Shown here: positions 37,495 through 48,680 of the stretch, in pieces
How the letters are laid out: the number at the start of each line of letters is the position of its first letter
Numbering within the stretch: the first letter of the stretch is position 1
NCBI GenBank assembly: GCA_036426205.1
Contig: CM071574.1
Location: 11,288,099 to 11,352,098, forward strand
Direction of reading: 5' to 3'
Length of the DNA stretch: 64,000 bases
Source of the DNA: Ascaphus truei
Taxonomy: Eukaryota > Chordata > Amphibia > Anura > Ascaphidae
Position numbers and translations under genes: made by a program
Notes under the pieces: model-generated
Told to the model about the DNA's origin: nothing
Seen by the model: only the letters and a program-made list of their open reading frames with translations
The model's database searches: none

Positions 37495-37731
37495 CATCTT
37501 TAAGGATAGTTTCTCTGCCTGTGCCGTCAATTTTCTGTCGACCAATAAGAAAACTTGTTGTGTCCGCAAAGTAGATGTAGCTGGACTGGGCATGAAAATC
37601 CAGAGCTCTTGGGTTCACTAAATTTTCAATGGGACGCATGTATTCATCCGATGTTTTGGTATGCAGATCCATTCCCCTAATAATTCCTGGGCGTCCTTTT
37701 CCATAAAACAGGAATAACTCATTCTTGGGTT
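37495..37731 (-). CDS. LRP1B: LRP1B exon D: first blades of the second propeller
   Basis: The exon is 237 bp, phase 1 in and phase 1 out. The acceptor is TTTCTACAG before 37731 and the donor is GTATGTAA after GATG. It reads [78 protein letters not shown]. The first lysine codon is completed by the last base of exon C. YIYFAD is a YWTD-type blade motif, and NPRALDFH is the usual strand before it. A hAT-type MITE lies 51 bp upstream of the acceptor, and a TACTAAG branch-point candidate lies between them. LRP1 has a very similar stretch ([15 protein letters not shown] and [18 protein letters not shown]). Confidence 0.94.
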
Positions 37732-37782
37732 CTGTAGAAAATAAAAGTTTAGAAAGCAGAGAATACTTAGTATACTTTACAC

Positions 37783-37964
37783 CAGGGGTTGGCAACTCCA
37801 GTCCTCAGGAGCCACCAACAGGTCAGGTTTTAAGGATAATCCTGCTTCAGCACATGTTGCTCAATCAGTGGTTCAGTTGAAGACTGAGCAACCTGTGCTG
37901 AAGCAGGATTATCCTTAAAACCTGACCTGTTGGTGGCCCCGAGGACTGGAGTTTTCTACCCCTG
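37783..37964. mobile_element. hAT MITE inserted next to LRP1B exon D
   Basis: The ends CAGGGGTTGGCAACTCCAGT and ACTGGAGTTTTCTACCCCTG are inverted, with a perfect 8 bp duplication CTTTACAC at 37775-37782 and 37965-37972. It is 182 bp and almost fully palindromic (AATCCTGCTTCAGCAC against GTGCTGAAGCAGGATT). Related to 61829-62050 and 22665-22860. Confidence 0.92.
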
Positions 37965-37972
37965 CTTTACAC

Positions 37973-40900
37973 TACATAAATCAGATATATAATTATTGTA
38001 ATTATGTCACCCACGTATTTTTTTTTAAATTCAATGTTATAAATTAAATGTTGAAACTAATCAGAATATACCCAATACAAAGAGGGCTAGCTAATTGTAT
38101 TTCCTTAATTTAACAAAAAATAATTTAGTGATTGTAATTAATCATTCTTTTTTTTCTTGAAATGTCCGCTTGGCAAAAAAAAACAGATCATACGTGATAA
38201 CTTTGTATCCAGTGTAAAATGGATAGTATAATTTTGAAGGCATTTAATTTAACAATTCATTAGATTCTATCTTTGATGTCATTTGTGATTAAATACAACA
38301 TTCATTAATCCTGTCAATGTCATGTAATAAACAAACAAGAATGTTTTCAGAAAAATATACAGACTATTTCATATGACAAGCATCTTCATGCTGTGAAATA
38401 AATGCCCTCATAGCTTTCTTTCCCCTAAAACGTCCTCGGGGCAGAGTCACAAAGCTCTGCTAAATCAGGGTAAATTATGTGACATTACCTAAAACTGAAA
38501 CAACCATCAGATTCCCTGAGTTAACACCTTATTGACTCAGAAAATCATATACAAACATTAGCTTAATTGAGCTCATTAGATTAAGGTTAATGTCACGTTA
38601 TTTTCGGATAATTCCCAAATAACGTGACCTTATTTAAGTCTTGGAATTACTCCCTTTGAAATTGTGAAATAGGGCTTTTGTTGAGAAGAGAAGAGAGAGA
38701 GAGAATGCCTAGCACAGATGATAAAACTTCATTAAATTAACGTTTTGCAACTTTTTAATATGTTAACAATTAAGCACTTAGTAGCCTGAGTGGCCAGCTA
38801 GCCACGGACAACCAAAACACTAAGTACTACAAAGGGATTGATACACATTATTACTAACACTAGGCTACCCCTGCATCCCTTTCCAGTTATGTTAATAGAT
38901 GAAACATAGAACATAAAGTGATGATGTAAGAAGAAAATGTGCGTTCTGAATGTATTTTCCTGTAGCATGTTTTACAGACAACGAGAGGGGCAGCATAGTG
39001 AAGAGAGAATGTTGAGAGAGAGAAAGAAAGGAGATATAGAAGAAGCCAGGTGAAGGGCCTTATTCATGAAAGTTAGATGGTACCAATTCGGCAGTACTGC
39101 GCGAAAACTCCAATTGAAGTAAATTGGCTTGGAACCCAGAAGTGACTAAAGCGGAAGCAGCAGAGGCTTGGAGTGAGTGACAGCACGACACACCCAGCTC
39201 ACGGGAGTCACGGCGGCATCCGTTAACATCTTTAATAATGTACCATGTTTTAATTGACTACCCTAATGTAAGCCTGGATTGTAAGGGGTCTGTGTTGATA
39301 AATGTAAACATTTTTTAAGTACCATCCGCACTATCCTAATCTCTCTTCTTTCTCCTGGGTACTGCTGAACCAAGAATACTGGACATCCCCCCATGTTTGT
39401 CACAGTTTAGGATATGCTAATATTACTCCTATAATTTGTGAGTATAAATACTGGAAGTCTATTGCAATACCTATCCACCTTGTGTTGCAATACTGTTCTA
39501 TGTCCATTTCTCAAATTCTCCTTTGGTGATACATCCCCTGTTCCCCTGCTGGTTTGGATACTGACTGTGGAGGGCATCTGAAACGTGTCCTGTTCTAGGG
39601 TTTCGAGTGGAGGAGTATATTGTTCATATTTATTTCTTTAAAACCTTTTTCACTGATATCGCTTGATTTCCCTGTTTCACAATTTATGCGATACTGAGTT
39701 ACTTATATCATGTTTTCCTATGTTTTACACTATGGTTTGTGTTTCACATTCCCTTTTATATCACATATGAGAGTTGTATTAGATTGTATTTTACGCAACT
39801 AGTTTTGAGCACCACACCTTATTCCTTTTCAAATAATTGAAGTTTCCGAATCAGACTTGTAACACTTTACTGAATAAATCCCTACTTTTTCAGAGCTGTA
39901 GGGAAAAAAGCAATTTTTCACAGCTCTGGGGAAGGTGAAAGGCAGCCGCGACCTATCAACATTAGTTTATTACCTGCCCGCGTGTTCTTCCCTCCTGTCA
40001 GGGCATTGGGTTTATGTGGCATTCCCCAGCAGTGGAAAACATGGCCCTGGCTATAACATGAATAAGGAAAAGGAAAGACAGGTCCCAGATCGATATGCTG
40101 TGAGGATGGGAAGGACCGCGGGTTTGAAATTCAAACTTTTTCGCACTCTTTAATTCAAGCTAAATTAGAGCCATAACCTTATAAAAGTTCATCTTTTAGA
40201 AAATACATATTGGGCTTTTTTTAAAGTTTCTTTTTTTTTTTAATAAACTTTTGAGTTTGCAAACTTCCAAAAGTTCAAAGTTTAAAAATGTTTGTCCAAA
40301 TTTTGAAAATCTGTTCTTTCCAACATTTTTTTTTTTTTTTTTACAAATCTCAAAACAAAATCAAAACCAATATTTTAGAACGACAACCAAAACAATCTGA
40401 AAGTGGCCTTGCTTACTTCCCAGTGCCGGTAAATTCAGCGCGAATCAAATAAAAAGGATAAACATTTTCTCCAGTACTGGGAAGCAGTTTCACAGCATAC
40501 GGAATAAAGGCCAGAGAGTTAGAATGAGGACAGCAGGAAAGCACATTACCAGGAAATAACACAGAAGAGAGCAGAGCACATGCGTGTACAGAACAGCAGA
40601 GCTAAAAAAAGGAGATGACCCAAAACAGCAAAATAAGTTCTAGGGAGGGTTTAAAAGGGGCAGCCGAGGGTAAATATAAATAGGGGGTACTTAGAGGAGA
40701 AAAATGAAATGGACAAATTTTGGGAAAGCTTTGCTTTGGTCTTTCTGACCTTTTCCATATCATTGAAAAAACATGGAGATTTACTCAATATTATATTAAA
40801 ATAACTAAATAGTTGTCGCTCGGTGATGACAAAAGTTTGGAAATACGCTTACCAGAATGTATCACAAATGATTGTATTTAAAAACGTTTCATATGTACAA

Positions 40901-41519
40901 TTCATTTGGCATAACATTTGGAAGAGAATTAATACCTTCCACCGCCGTGATAGGGTTTCAGACCAGGCGATGAAATTTTCATGGTTTAATTACATATTTA
41001 GTGGGGAGGACACGGCATATGGGTCAGTGACTGATAACTTTAGCCATTTCAGAAAGGCCCATATCTTTCCTTGTAAAGTATTTTGTATGGTTGCAAAATG
41101 CTATAGGTAACACACACATTACCATTTAAGGTTCATAAAATATAATCTAAAATACATTTGTTTTGTTTTTCAACAGATCATAAAGCACTATTAGGCCAGT
41201 ATTATTCCTACAGAGGCCAAGAGCACCATAAACTAAACAAGTATTTCTGGCTACAAAGTCATATAAGGTTGGCATGTTTCATTCCTGCTGTTTTAATATC
41301 AAATGGTTCACATCAGAATGGACGGAAGCCAAAAGTAACACATTGCGGTTCATTTGCATCACTTTCAAAATAAGAATGTCACAGATAAAGTACATTTACA
41401 TAATAAGCCATTCATAAATTACTTTTAAACATTGTGTCCTTAATGTTGTAAGTAATCAAAATATAAAATTTTCTCTCGTTACATTAGCTGCCTGAGAAAC
41501 ATTTGACTGTTCAACATAC
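37973..41519. other. LRP1B intron between exons C and D
   Basis: Mostly unremarkable. A half-site at 39058-39120 (GGGCCTTATTCATGAAAG) resembles one end of a MITE, and 39935-40060 is a dispersed repeat sharing AACATGGCCCTG with 34848. No further exon. Confidence 0.45.
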
Positions 41520-41663
41520 TTTTGCATGACCTTCCATCACTCGCCAAGCTAAAGCCAGTCTTGCAGCGACAGGTCCGCATTTTGTAACTGGAGCTGAGTA
41601 GGCAGATGTGTGAGCATCCCCCTGGCATCCCATCTGGGTTCATTTCACATGCATGGCTCCTGA
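41520..41663 (-). CDS. LRP1B: LRP1B exon C: EGF-like module between propellers
   Basis: The exon is 144 bp, phase 1 in and phase 1 out. The acceptor is TTGTAG before 41663 and the donor is GTATGTTG after AAAA at 41520. With the last base of exon B it reads [48 protein letters not shown]. Six cysteines have the spacing of an EGF-like domain, which in this family joins two propellers. LRP1 has RSHACENDQYGKPGGC at the same place. A second AG four bases downstream (GTCAG) would shift the frame, which supports the TAG acceptor. The pyrimidine tract is weak. The exon is short and cysteine-rich, so it shows up only by splice-aware reading. Confidence 0.92.
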
Positions 41664-42115
41664 CTACAACAAATCATGGTAAACATCATGTTCAAAGGCT
41701 TTTAAAATAAACATTATTTACTTGCAGCATATGAATATCTCTGACAACAAAATTAATCTTATTTTACCAAACACTGTCATGATTGTGTTTCATGAATTAA
41801 ACATATTAATTTATATCAGTACATTTCAGTTCATCAATGGGATTTTAGGACTAAACTGTTTATCTTTGCTACAGCTGTAGCAGACTTAATTTTACCTACT
41901 GATAATACAACATATCCCATTCTAACACAGCATATCAGGAGTTTCAATAGGATTCAATGGCAGTGATAACACCGAATATCCCACCATAACATACAGAGAG
42001 AACATTAAAGACTACTACATCAGTATAACAGGCACACAGATGAAAATTAATTTACCTTCTAAAACATCCCTTTAGGTGTATTGACAGCTATTGTCGTAAA
42101 CATTTTGTTTCTTAC

Positions 42116-42287
42116 CTGTTGGCTGAGTCCTTCTGTGATAAATGTGAATGCCCCTGGCATTTTCTAGTCTTAATAACGATTGGACATCTGTGTTGTTAAA
42201 CCTGTTAATTCTTAAGATGCTGGAAGTATCCAAGTTGGTTGCATACAAGTAGTTTTCAAATAACGATAAACCATACACATGTCTAAC
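42116..42287 (-). CDS. LRP1B: LRP1B exon B: last blade of the first propeller
   Basis: The exon is 172 bp and enters in phase 0. It starts after TTTATTAG with codons for [18 protein letters not shown] and ends with RRTQPT plus one base before GTAAG. The LYATN motif is a degenerate YWTD blade. The phrase [14 protein letters not shown] closely parallels LRP1 [14 protein letters not shown], which also closes the first propeller. The intervening [26 protein letters not shown] contains an N-glycosylation sequon (NNT). Joining exon A (HGKE) to this exon gives uninterrupted sequence. The next intron is only 452 bp, and its acceptor leads to the EGF-like exon. Confidence 0.92.
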
Positions 42288-43395
42288 CTAATAAAGATAA
42301 ACATATAAATTATATCACAATACTCTTCAAAAGTAGGAAATTACCTTATTATTTACAATGTTGTTACAGTAGCTATAACATAAAGCTATCTCTCTTCTCT
42401 TTCTCACACATCCTCTATATCTGTCTTGTTGCTCAACCATTCTCTGGGGGTTTCTCCAACCTAAACCTCTGCCTCTTTTCCCCATTATGCATTTTTGAGC
42501 ACCTGAGACTCTCTACTCCCTCTCTCCAATTCTTCTCCATGCCCCCTGTCTGTGTGAGTTGAAGCCTTCTTCGCATTCCCTATTCATTGAAAGAGACAGG
42601 ACGAGATATAAAGATCTAAATGTTTTCTTTCATTTGGCTAGGTCCTGTCCCTTTATTACTGGTGCTATACGAAAAAATATTTGTCATATGTATATGATAA
42701 TTCTCCCCCTCCCTCCCCATTTTAAGAGGTAATCAGTTGAGCTTCTTCCAACACAACTTGCCCCCGTCGGTATTTGCATAACAGTATAATCATAAATAGC
42801 TAGGAAACAAATAATGTAATATTCAACTCACATGAAACAGATGCTAATTACTTCTACTCATTTGTGTGAAGCACATTACTGGCAGTCTCCTTGACTTTGC
42901 TTTTTGGAAGAGATAGTAATACGTTTATAATTTCATGGCCCTCCCTCGGGTTACAACAATCACATAGAGATATTAAAATAATTATTTCGTTTTTATATAA
43001 GTGAAACCCCTAAGCCCTTTCCTACTAAGTATGCTTGGATGAAAACATTGAAGTTAGCAATTTTACTTGCTAAATAACTAGAAACAATTAAATGTGGTTT
43101 TTACTTGGTTATGTGATCTATGTTTTGTGGTTGATTTTTGGACTATAGCAACATTTTGTTTTGACTTCTGATGCCTCCCAGGTTCATTCTCCCACAAACA
43201 CATTTAATTTGTTCATTGAACACAAACAAATGTAATTACAATTATCTCTACAAATTTAAACAACACATTTGATGTCTGAAGAAGATACCTCAGAGGACTT
43301 GAACCTTGTGTACTAATTTTATCTCCGAAGAACACTTACCTAGGTCTGTAAAATATGCATCAAACAATTAATTTAATTAGCTACTAATGTATAAC
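42288..43395. other. LRP1B intron without recognised feature
   Basis: The first part of the 4.9 kb intron between exons A and B. No repeats with readable ends. Confidence 0.4.
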
Positions 43396-43419
43396 GAGAG
43401 ATAGAGATAGAGATAGAGA
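43396..43419. repeat. AGAGAT hexamer microsatellite
   Basis: About four tandem units of AGAGAT. Confidence 0.85.
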
Positions 43420-43509
43420 TTGCATGCTCCAGCAGAGTATAATAAAGTAATAACAATTTATTTAAAAAAGGGAGTACAAGGGGCACTAACAATGGTAGGA
43501 GGTTTAAAA

Positions 43510-43840
43510 GCATTCAGGTAGACAAAAGTCCCCAGCTGGTTCCAGCAGATGAAGACGAGTTGTCACCGGATCTCAGCAGGTTGCAGGACTGGTATATACC
43601 TCCTGTTGGTATGGAGAGTTTCTGATGTATCCCACGAGCTGATTACCCTCACGCGATCGAAGACCGTCAAAAGTCTCTGTATTCCGGATGGTAGATCAGC
43701 TGCATTGGGAGGCTACATGTCGAAGAGGCCATCCCTGCAAGGGATATACCAGTGGGATTTACCAGTCCTGCAACCTGCTGAGATGCTGTGAAAACTCCTC
43801 TTCATCTGGTGATTTTTGTCTACCTGGATGCTTTTCCCCT
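43510..43840. repeat. Inverted-repeat element
   Basis: Arms 43510-43605 and 43755-43840 match inverted (AGGTAGACAAAAGTCCCCAG against TTTTGTCTACCTGGATGC; CAGCAGGTTGCAGGACTGGT against ACCAGTCCTGCAACCTGCTG). The arms carry CAGATGAAGACGAGTTGTCA, a strand like those of the hairpins elsewhere. No target duplication read. Confidence 0.7.
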
Positions 43841-44854
43841 ACAAAAATAATACAGATCATTCATGTACAGTATAGGATGCCAACAAATCAATAATGGGGA
43901 AGATGGAATGTATCCATCCATAAACATTACATACTGTTAATGTCTGTTTCCTCGCAGTTTTCCATGAGGTTGAATAAATACATTGTTCCAGGTTTATTCA
44001 TTTTTACTAGATAGTGTACTTTGAATCAATTCAGTATTATTACTGTTTAATATTGTTTTACTTACAAGTATTAAAGCAGCAATCCTCCCCCCATAGAAAC
44101 CTATATGCGATTTAATGAATTTAACTCGTATAATGTCCTTTCTTGCCCCTGGGCCTTGAGCATGCCATGCTCTTTTACATTAATGTTTTCTTAGTGTTAC
44201 AAATCCTGATTATCTTAGTCTCTAGTGTTTACTGAACTGGGCTCCTGAGAGATTCATTTTCACCTCCTGGATTTATGCACCATTATCGCCAAATTACCAT
44301 AAAATGTTTTGACTTTTGCTACATTTTTATGAAAAAGGCAATATATAAAAGTCATGTGACCTTCACAAAAATGATTGCACAAAAAATGTGCACATCCTTA
44401 ATTATATGTACAGTATGTCAAACTCAATGGTTGATCCATTAAAGTGACACTGTGTACAGAAAGTCTAAATTTGTTCAGAACCATCATGGCTTCTAGAACT
44501 TTGTGAGAGCCTTTGTGAGATTATTTTGGTCTAGTATCTACTGGAAATGGAAGTTGTAACTCTTCTTCGGAAGACACAAGTTGAATGAAAAAGTAAAAGG
44601 TAGATTCGATTTGAATTACGTTGGTTATAATTACATTAGTTGCATTGAAGTGGGTTTAATTTATTAGGACATCAGTAATAAAAGTTCATTATCAATGCAG
44701 CCTATGATATAAAAAAATGAAATATATCTGCATGAAGACTATTGTCTTAGACTTAAAGTCTATAATTTACTTATGTGGTGTAAGAACCTAAATAAAAAAT
44801 GTGTAAATAATTCCTAATATAACACAAATCTAGTTATTTGTTTCGTATTGCCAT

Positions 44855-44860
<6 letters not shown>

Positions 44861-44917
<57 letters not shown>
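44861..44917. repeat. TA microsatellite, 57 bp
   Basis: A perfect TA run, 7 bp away from the left end of PLE copy 4. Confidence 0.97.
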
Positions 44918-44923
<6 letters not shown>

Positions 44924-46346
44924 GAGGTATCAGTACCGTGTTAGCTGAGCTTCAATAATCAAAAAATAAATAGATGATACCGTTCCGTGGCAAACGAAAT
45001 GCTTTTATTTGTGCGAGCTTTCGAGATACACTGATCTCTTCTTCCGGCGATGTTACAATGAATGAAGCAAGGATTACTTAAAAACAGTGTCTCTTGGAAT
45101 GTTATCTGTGCTGGTCCTTCCCCCGATGTGGATGTGTTTTATGGCTGGAGTAGTGATCTCCTTGAATACAAACAGAAGGAGACAAGCGACAGGGTACCTT
45201 TGGTGGTCACATATAACCCACACCTAGGAGCCCTACGCAAGATCGCCAGGAAACTACAACCCATCCTCCAGGAAGATACAAGACTGCAACGGGTCTTCCC
45301 TGAAGCACCCTTATTATCATACAGACAACCCCATAATCTCAAGAATATTATGGTGAGGAGTAAAGTATTCAGCAGTACAACTGAATGCGGGACAAAACCA
45401 TGCCAGGACCCAAGATGCAAAACCTGCGCACTGCTCTACACAGCGGACACAATACAAATACCACACAAGAATCGGGAATACAAAATCAGAGGAGGGTTCA
45501 CCTGTTCCTCCAGCAATGTCGTGTACCTCATCATGTGCATGAAATGCCCAGGGGGCTGCTACTACATAGGTGAGACAGGACAGGGGCTAAACAAGAGAAT
45601 GAACCTGCATCGCCACAGCATCACACGCGGAACAAGAGACAGTCCTGTTGGCGAACATTTCTCTGACTCTGGCCATAAGATGAACGATCTAAGGGTTGCC
45701 ATACTCAAAGGTAATCTTAAAACCCCGAAAGAGAGACGGTTGCATGAATACAAATTTATGCAACTGTTCGGGACACTTAGCAGTGGCCTAAACAGAGATC
45801 GAAATTTTATGAGTCATTACTGACACTAGCGAACTCTCTTCCCATGAGCGCTAAAGGCCATGTCTGTACATACTGTGCTCATGTATGCACACACAGCTGT
45901 CTCTCACACATACCAATACTCCTTATTTTTCCATCCCTATACACCAATAGGGACCACATAGTATCCACACACACTTTTAGTTGTGCTACAAACTCTCACA
46001 TTTCCACACCCACCCACACCATTTATATCCCCTCTCACTCCACACACACCTTGTGTAGAGCACTGTTTATACTGTGGGCTCTCCATTCATTCTTATTCAC
46101 ACTGATACACATACACACTCTTTCTTCACTTGCTTTCAGTAACCCTTTGACACCTCCAGCCATAAAACACATCCACATCGGGGGAAGGACCAGCACAGAT
46201 AACATTCCAAGAGACACTGTTTTTAAGTAATCCTTGCTTCATTCATTGTAACATCGCCGGAAGAAGAGATCAGTGTATCTCGAAAGCTCGCACAAATAAA
46301 AGCATTTCGTTAGCCACAGAACGGTATCATCTATTTATTTTTTGAT
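44924..46346 (+). mobile_element. Penelope-like element copy 4, with inverted terminal arms
   Basis: The left arm 44924-45150 is the reverse complement of the right end 46154-46346 with few mismatches. The left arm runs about 25 bp further outward to the terminus CCGTGTTAGCTGAGC. Between the arms lie the end of the PLE coding region (45151-45823) and the 3' untranslated region. An inverted partial terminal repeat in front of a 5'-truncated body is a known layout of Penelope-type elements. TA repeats flank both sides (44861-44917 and 46345-46358). The reverse transcriptase is missing, so the copy is not autonomous. Confidence 0.85.
45062..45823 (+). CDS. PLE C-terminal region with GIY-YIG endonuclease
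   Basis: An open frame of 253 codons. The first ~30 codons lie in the inverted left arm and are unlikely to be native; the element's own coding starts at about 45151. It then reads SSDLLEYKQKETSDRVPLVV, TYNPHLGALRKIARKLQP, a linker of the kind that follows the PLE reverse transcriptase. CGTKPCQDPRCKTC is a cysteine cluster seen in PLE linkers. VVYLIMCMKCPGGCYYIGET is the GIY-YIG motif, followed by LNKRMNLHRHS with the conserved Arg and His. The C-terminus is LNRDRNFMSHY. The family uses this endonuclease to nick target DNA for reverse transcription. The reverse transcriptase fingers and palm are absent, so this is a truncated, probably unexpressed copy, but with no internal stop. Confidence 0.8.
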   Translation: MKQGLLKNSVSWNVICAGPSPDVDVFYGWSSDLLEYKQKETSDRVPLVVTYNPHLGALRKIARKLQPILQEDTRLQRVFPEAPLLSYRQPHNLKNIMVRSKVFSSTTECGTKPCQDPRCKTCALLYTADTIQIPHKNREYKIRGGFTCSSSNVVYLIMCMKCPGGCYYIGETGQGLNKRMNLHRHSITRGTRDSPVGEHFSDSGHKMNDLRVAILKGNLKTPKERRLHEYKFMQLFGTLSSGLNRDRNFMSHY

Positions 46347-46382
46347 ATATATATATATACTATGTATGTATGTATATATAAA

Positions 46383-46535
46383 GCAGAAAATAGCCGTGTT
46401 AGTCCAGTTGCGATAGTGCAGAATAAATTAGTTCTTCAGTGTTCGGTGATACCTTTTTTATTGGACTAACAATTTATGTCATAGGAAAAGCTTTCGAGAG
46501 TTATCCTCTCTTCTTCAGGTCAGGCAATACCTATA
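46383..46535 (-). mobile_element. Single arm of the element seen at 890-1358
   Basis: It begins AATAGCCGTGTTAGTCCAG and includes GTGCAGAATAAATTAG, GGTGATACCTTTTTTATTGG and the hairpin CTGAAGAAGAGAGG...CTCTCGAAAGC (46490-46518, minus strand). Then CAGGCAATACC joins a TA run (46531-46549). It lies 37 bp from PLE copy 4. Confidence 0.65.
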
Positions 46536-46549
46536 TATATATATATATA

Positions 46550-47216
46550 GTGCATTAAACTGTAGCTGACAGACGAATAGTTTATTAATGGAAGTTACCT
46601 ATTTACTTTATTTATTCAGGTTTAACATCGTTAAACAAAGCAGTTACTGTATATTAATCTTTTGTCCTGAGGTTTGCATTAGGCAGTGGTATGAGGATAA
46701 TAGGTACAGTTCCGAGAGGTTGATGTTTTGCACATATATTTATTACAATTTAGACATTTACATTGTCAGCATTGTCTAATTCATTATTATTATTATTGTT
46801 TTTTTTCAATCAAAGAATGTTAGCTTAAATATATGGTTATTGTCTAATTTCACCTTAATTTGAGTCTCATTAAAAATAACATAATGCAATAAATATGATT
46901 AAACATTGTGAATATATCAGTTATTGTAAATTAAAGGTTATTAAATACATTGAAATTGGATTTAAACTTACTGAAAATATGTTTAATGTTTAAAAGTACA
47001 GTCACTATTAATTTTTGCTTAGTCTATTATCATAGTCACTTCCATTGCAGCAATAACTAAGGTCCCACATAACATTAGAGAAGGAGCTGGAAAAGTTTTC
47101 AATTAGCAGGATTTATCTTAATTAACATATATTAAAGTATAAAATGCACACTTAACTTCCAAATATGGCTTCAAAAACTTGGTTACTTCCAAACATTTTT
47201 AGACTTCTCCACTTAC
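46550..47216. other. LRP1B intron upstream part without feature
   Basis: AT-rich, no structured repeat. Exon A begins at its right boundary. Confidence 0.4.
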
Positions 47217-47439
47217 CTCTTTCCCATGTATTATTGTGTGTCTGTGTCTTCCTTCATAATCAGCAACTTCAATGTAGTCCAAGTATACATCTGCCCAGTA
47301 AACCAATTTATTAACAAGGTCCAAAGTAAGGGCAGTTGGCTGCTCAATTTTGGAAAGTAATATTCTTGTCCTATTCATTCCATCCAAATCACATCTCTCA
47401 ACTTTGGCATTATTCCCGTAGTCCGTAAAAAAAAGTTTG
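47217..47439 (-). CDS. LRP1B: LRP1B exon A: blades of the first YWTD propeller
   Basis: The exon is 223 bp. Its acceptor is AACAG before 47439 and its donor is GTAAGT at 47216-47211. The first base completes a codon begun in the unseen upstream exon, and the exon ends in phase 0. The translation runs [10 protein letters not shown], then [36 protein letters not shown] and ends in [12 protein letters not shown] and YWAD are variants of the YWTD blade motif, so this is part of a six-bladed LDLR class B propeller. It corresponds to the LRP1 stretch beginning VFFTDYGQIPKVERCDMDG. The upstream exon, expected to encode a sequence like MAIDWLTGN, was not found between here and the right edge. The intron beyond carries a TA microsatellite and a duplicated ~405 bp repeat. 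Confidence 0.93.
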
Positions 47440-47516
47440 CTGTTAAAATAAACAAATATATATGTTATTATATGTATTATATACTTTTATATTTATAAAT
47501 ATATATATATATATAT

Positions 47517-48350
47517 ATGCAAATACAACTGTATGCTCATCTGCTTGTCTTAGGCAGGTCTGCAACCCCGCCTTTCCCCATTATCACCCAGCATACAGCA
47601 CTTCCACTGCAGCAAGGGATTCTGGGAAATGACATGCAAATGAGCAAACAGTGTCACTTTTTGCCTCAAAAACCATTTTTAACATGGTTCCCTATAGGCT
47701 TAAGCTTGCTGCATGGTCACAGCTTTGAGCACAGCCAGGGTTAAGGTGCATACCCAGAAAACCACCCACAGATAGCCGTTTCAACCTTTATGGGTCTCAT
47801 CAGTGTGGGGTTGATTTTAACTGGGTATGCAAAGAGGCTATGGGATAGGCTATACCATAATACTGAGTTAAGTTATGGGGAGTAAAAAAAGTGACAAAAA
47901 CCCTCCACAGGAAAGCAAATATGCAAATACAACTGTATGCTCATCTGCATGTCTTAGGCAGGTCTGCAACCCCACCTTTCCCCATTATCACCCAGCATAC
48001 AGCACTTCCACTGCAGCAAGGGATTCTGGGAAATGACATGCAAATGGAGCACAAGTGTACTTTTTTTAAAGAAGCGCCAAAAAACATTTTTAACATGGTT
48101 CCCCTATAGGCTTAAGCTTGCTGCATGGTCACAGCTTTGAGCACAGCAGCCAGGTTAAGGTGCATACCCAGAAAACCACCCACAGACAGCGTTTCAACAA
48201 CCTTTATGGGTCTCATCAGTTGGGGTTGATTTTAACTGGGTATGGGCAGAGAGGCTATGGGAAGGCATACCATAATACTGCATATTGGTTCCTGTGGAGG
48301 GTTTTTGTCACTTTTTTTACTCACCATAACTTAGCTCCAGTATTTGGTAT
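47517..48350. repeat. Two ~405 bp direct repeats with hammerhead-like hairpins
   Basis: The unit GCAAATACAACTGTATGCTC starts at 47519 and again at 47924. Shared blocks include GGATTCTGGGAAATGACATG, GTTCCCTATAGGCTTAAGCT, GGTGCATACCCAGAAAACC and GGGTCTCATCAG. After the second copy, 48283-48340 is an inverted copy of 47858-47918 (CCTCCACAGGAAAG side). Both units carry a CTGATGAGACCC hairpin on the minus strand (47778-47803, 48191-48219). No protein recognised. Confidence 0.75.
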
Positions 48351-48410
48351 ATATATATATATATATACTATATATAATAGTATATATATATATAAATATA
48401 TATATATTAT
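48346..48410. repeat. TA microsatellite
   Basis: TA runs interrupted by CTATATATAATAG, next to the duplicated repeat. Confidence 0.9.
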
Positions 48411-48647
48411 AATCCAGGGTGAAGAAATTAAAATGGCAGTGGGTCGGACATATCACAAGAAGAAATTATCATCATTGGACAAAGACTGGATTTCAAGAGT
48501 GATTAAAAGACCAAGGCAACAACCAAAAGGTAAGATGGGAGGAGGAAACGTGGAGAAGAGAGGCTTGTAACCACAATAACTGGAAGATCATTGTGCAGGC
48601 CTTCATTCAACAATGGATCCACAAAGGATGAAGAGGATGATGATGAT

Positions 48648-48648
<1 letters not shown>

Positions 48649-48679
<31 letters not shown>
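48649..48679. repeat. GT microsatellite
   Basis: A perfect GT run of about 15 units. Confidence 0.95.
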
Positions 48680-48680
<1 letters not shown>

